A stretch of 64,000 bases of DNA. Origin: Oenococcus kitaharae DSM 17330 (GTDB taxonomy: Bacteria > Bacillota > Bacilli > Lactobacillales > Lactobacillaceae). Every line of letters starts with the position of its first letter. The first letter of the stretch is position 1. A program made the position numbers and the translations under genes. Location of the stretch: NCBI RefSeq assembly GCF_000241055.1, contig NZ_CM001398.1:1599163-1663162 (forward strand). The letters are read 5' to 3'. The notes beneath the pieces were generated by a model. The model worked only from the letters and a program-made list of their open reading frames with translations, was not told where the DNA came from and searched no databases. Shown piece after piece: positions 63,644 through 64,000 of the stretch.

Positions 63644-64000
63644 ATGAATACAACATATTTACGCGACATTATTGATCAATACATGCAAAAGGACGGCTTG
63701 CTGTATGCAAACTGGTTTATTCATAGTGAAGAACGTCTAAAAGCCTTCAATCAGGTCAGAAAAGGTACGAAAAAAATCATCAAAAGCATTCGCGACGGCA
63801 GTTTCCCCAGAGATCTGCATGGGTCTGCTTTAGAAGAAGTCATGGATGTCATTGCCAGTCAGCAGGAAATATTTAAAGGTGCCAAACATGCTTTTATGTG
63901 GAAACCAAAAATGCGCATTCCGGATATTTACGAAAATAAGACGAACCAATTGGCTTTTGCTGATATGCTGGACGAGATTCTCCACACAAATAACGAGATG
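63644..64000 (+). CDS. Unrecognised protein, cut by the window end
   Basis: An open frame from an ATG at 63644 with GGAGAG 3 nt upstream, running to the window edge (119 codons visible). It starts MNTTYLRDIIDQYMQKDG. The visible part is soluble and helical, with no recognised domain. It is divergent from the NrtR-like gene with a 106-nt gap, so it could be a target of that regulator. Confidence 0.6.
   Translation, partial: MNTTYLRDIIDQYMQKDGLLYANWFIHSEERLKAFNQVRKGTKKIIKSIRDGSFPRDLHGSALEEVMDVIASQQEIFKGAKHAFMWKPKMRIPDIYENKTNQLAFADMLDEILHTNNEM

Noticed and set aside
1-64000. CRISPR arrays, insertion sequences, prophage or integrated plasmid
   Set aside because: No regularly spaced repeats, transposase, integrase or phage structural genes were seen; only ordinary short repeats and terminator hairpins.

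Overview
The window reads as chromosome of a low-to-moderate GC lactic acid bacterium of the Leuconostocaceae type. A non-oeni Oenococcus is my best guess, by inference only. Supporting signs are Gram-positive style Shine-Dalgarno sites, T-box and L-box leaders, a LexA (DinR-type) box, a cre-like site, a PrkC/PrpC pair, and a VanX-type D-Ala-D-Ala dipeptidase, which fits the intrinsically vancomycin-resistant D-Ala-D-Lac lineages. I see no rRNA, CRISPR array, insertion sequence or prophage. Most of the window is dense housekeeping sequence, with genes on both strands and many stop/start overlaps.

Layout. 1-10 kb: a tautomerase, a YitT membrane protein, the ribosomal cluster rpsP-ogt-rimM-trmD-rplS (minus strand, with a DNA-repair methyltransferase inserted), an unrecognised protein, a prepilin peptidase, a LexA-controlled Y-family polymerase with a YolD-like partner, an RRNPP-type regulator and tuf. 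10-19 kb: one minus-strand run, yunD-like - priA - fmt - prpC - prkC - rpe - thiN, preceded by a small metallophosphoesterase. 19-24 kb: purine permease, thyA, a tRNA-Gly(CCC) with an unusual T-arm, a second YitT protein, and glyA with fthC. 24-32 kb: a complete acetyl-pathway diaminopimelate/lysine operon (lysA-dapH-dapL-dapA-dapB-asd-patA) behind a lysine riboswitch, then rpmF. 32-41 kb: fhs, yebC, a third YitT protein, an ABC exporter, a LuxR-type gene remnant, an oligo-1,6-glucosidase, a GNAT acetyltransferase and an MFS transporter. 41-47 kb: a LysM cell-wall protein, a two-gene PH-domain membrane pair, an LD-carboxypeptidase, a frameshifted phosphoesterase and a drug-efflux-like MFS protein. 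47-56 kb: a complete histidine operon (hisZ-G-D-B-H-A-F-I-E-C, then an esterase) behind a His T-box, with the histidinol phosphatase just upstream. 56-64 kb: small enzymes, a second T-box controlling a tiny ORF and a hydratase-family enzyme, a VanX-type dipeptidase, a ThrE-type exporter, an NrtR-like regulator and a gene cut by the window end.

The genes imply an organism that makes its own lysine, diaminopimelate and histidine under RNA-level feedback, supports one-carbon metabolism (glyA, fthC, fhs, thyA, fmt), and remodels a D-Ala-D-Lac cell wall. The most interesting observations are: a T-box in front of a 35-codon ORF and a 2-keto-4-pentenoate hydratase-like gene, an unusual target; four genes whose -10 box ends exactly 6 nt before an ATG with no Shine-Dalgarno, suggesting leaderless mRNAs; a lysine-riboswitch terminator whose 3' arm carries the lysA ribosome-binding site; and a phosphoesterase gene broken by two compensating single-base indels.
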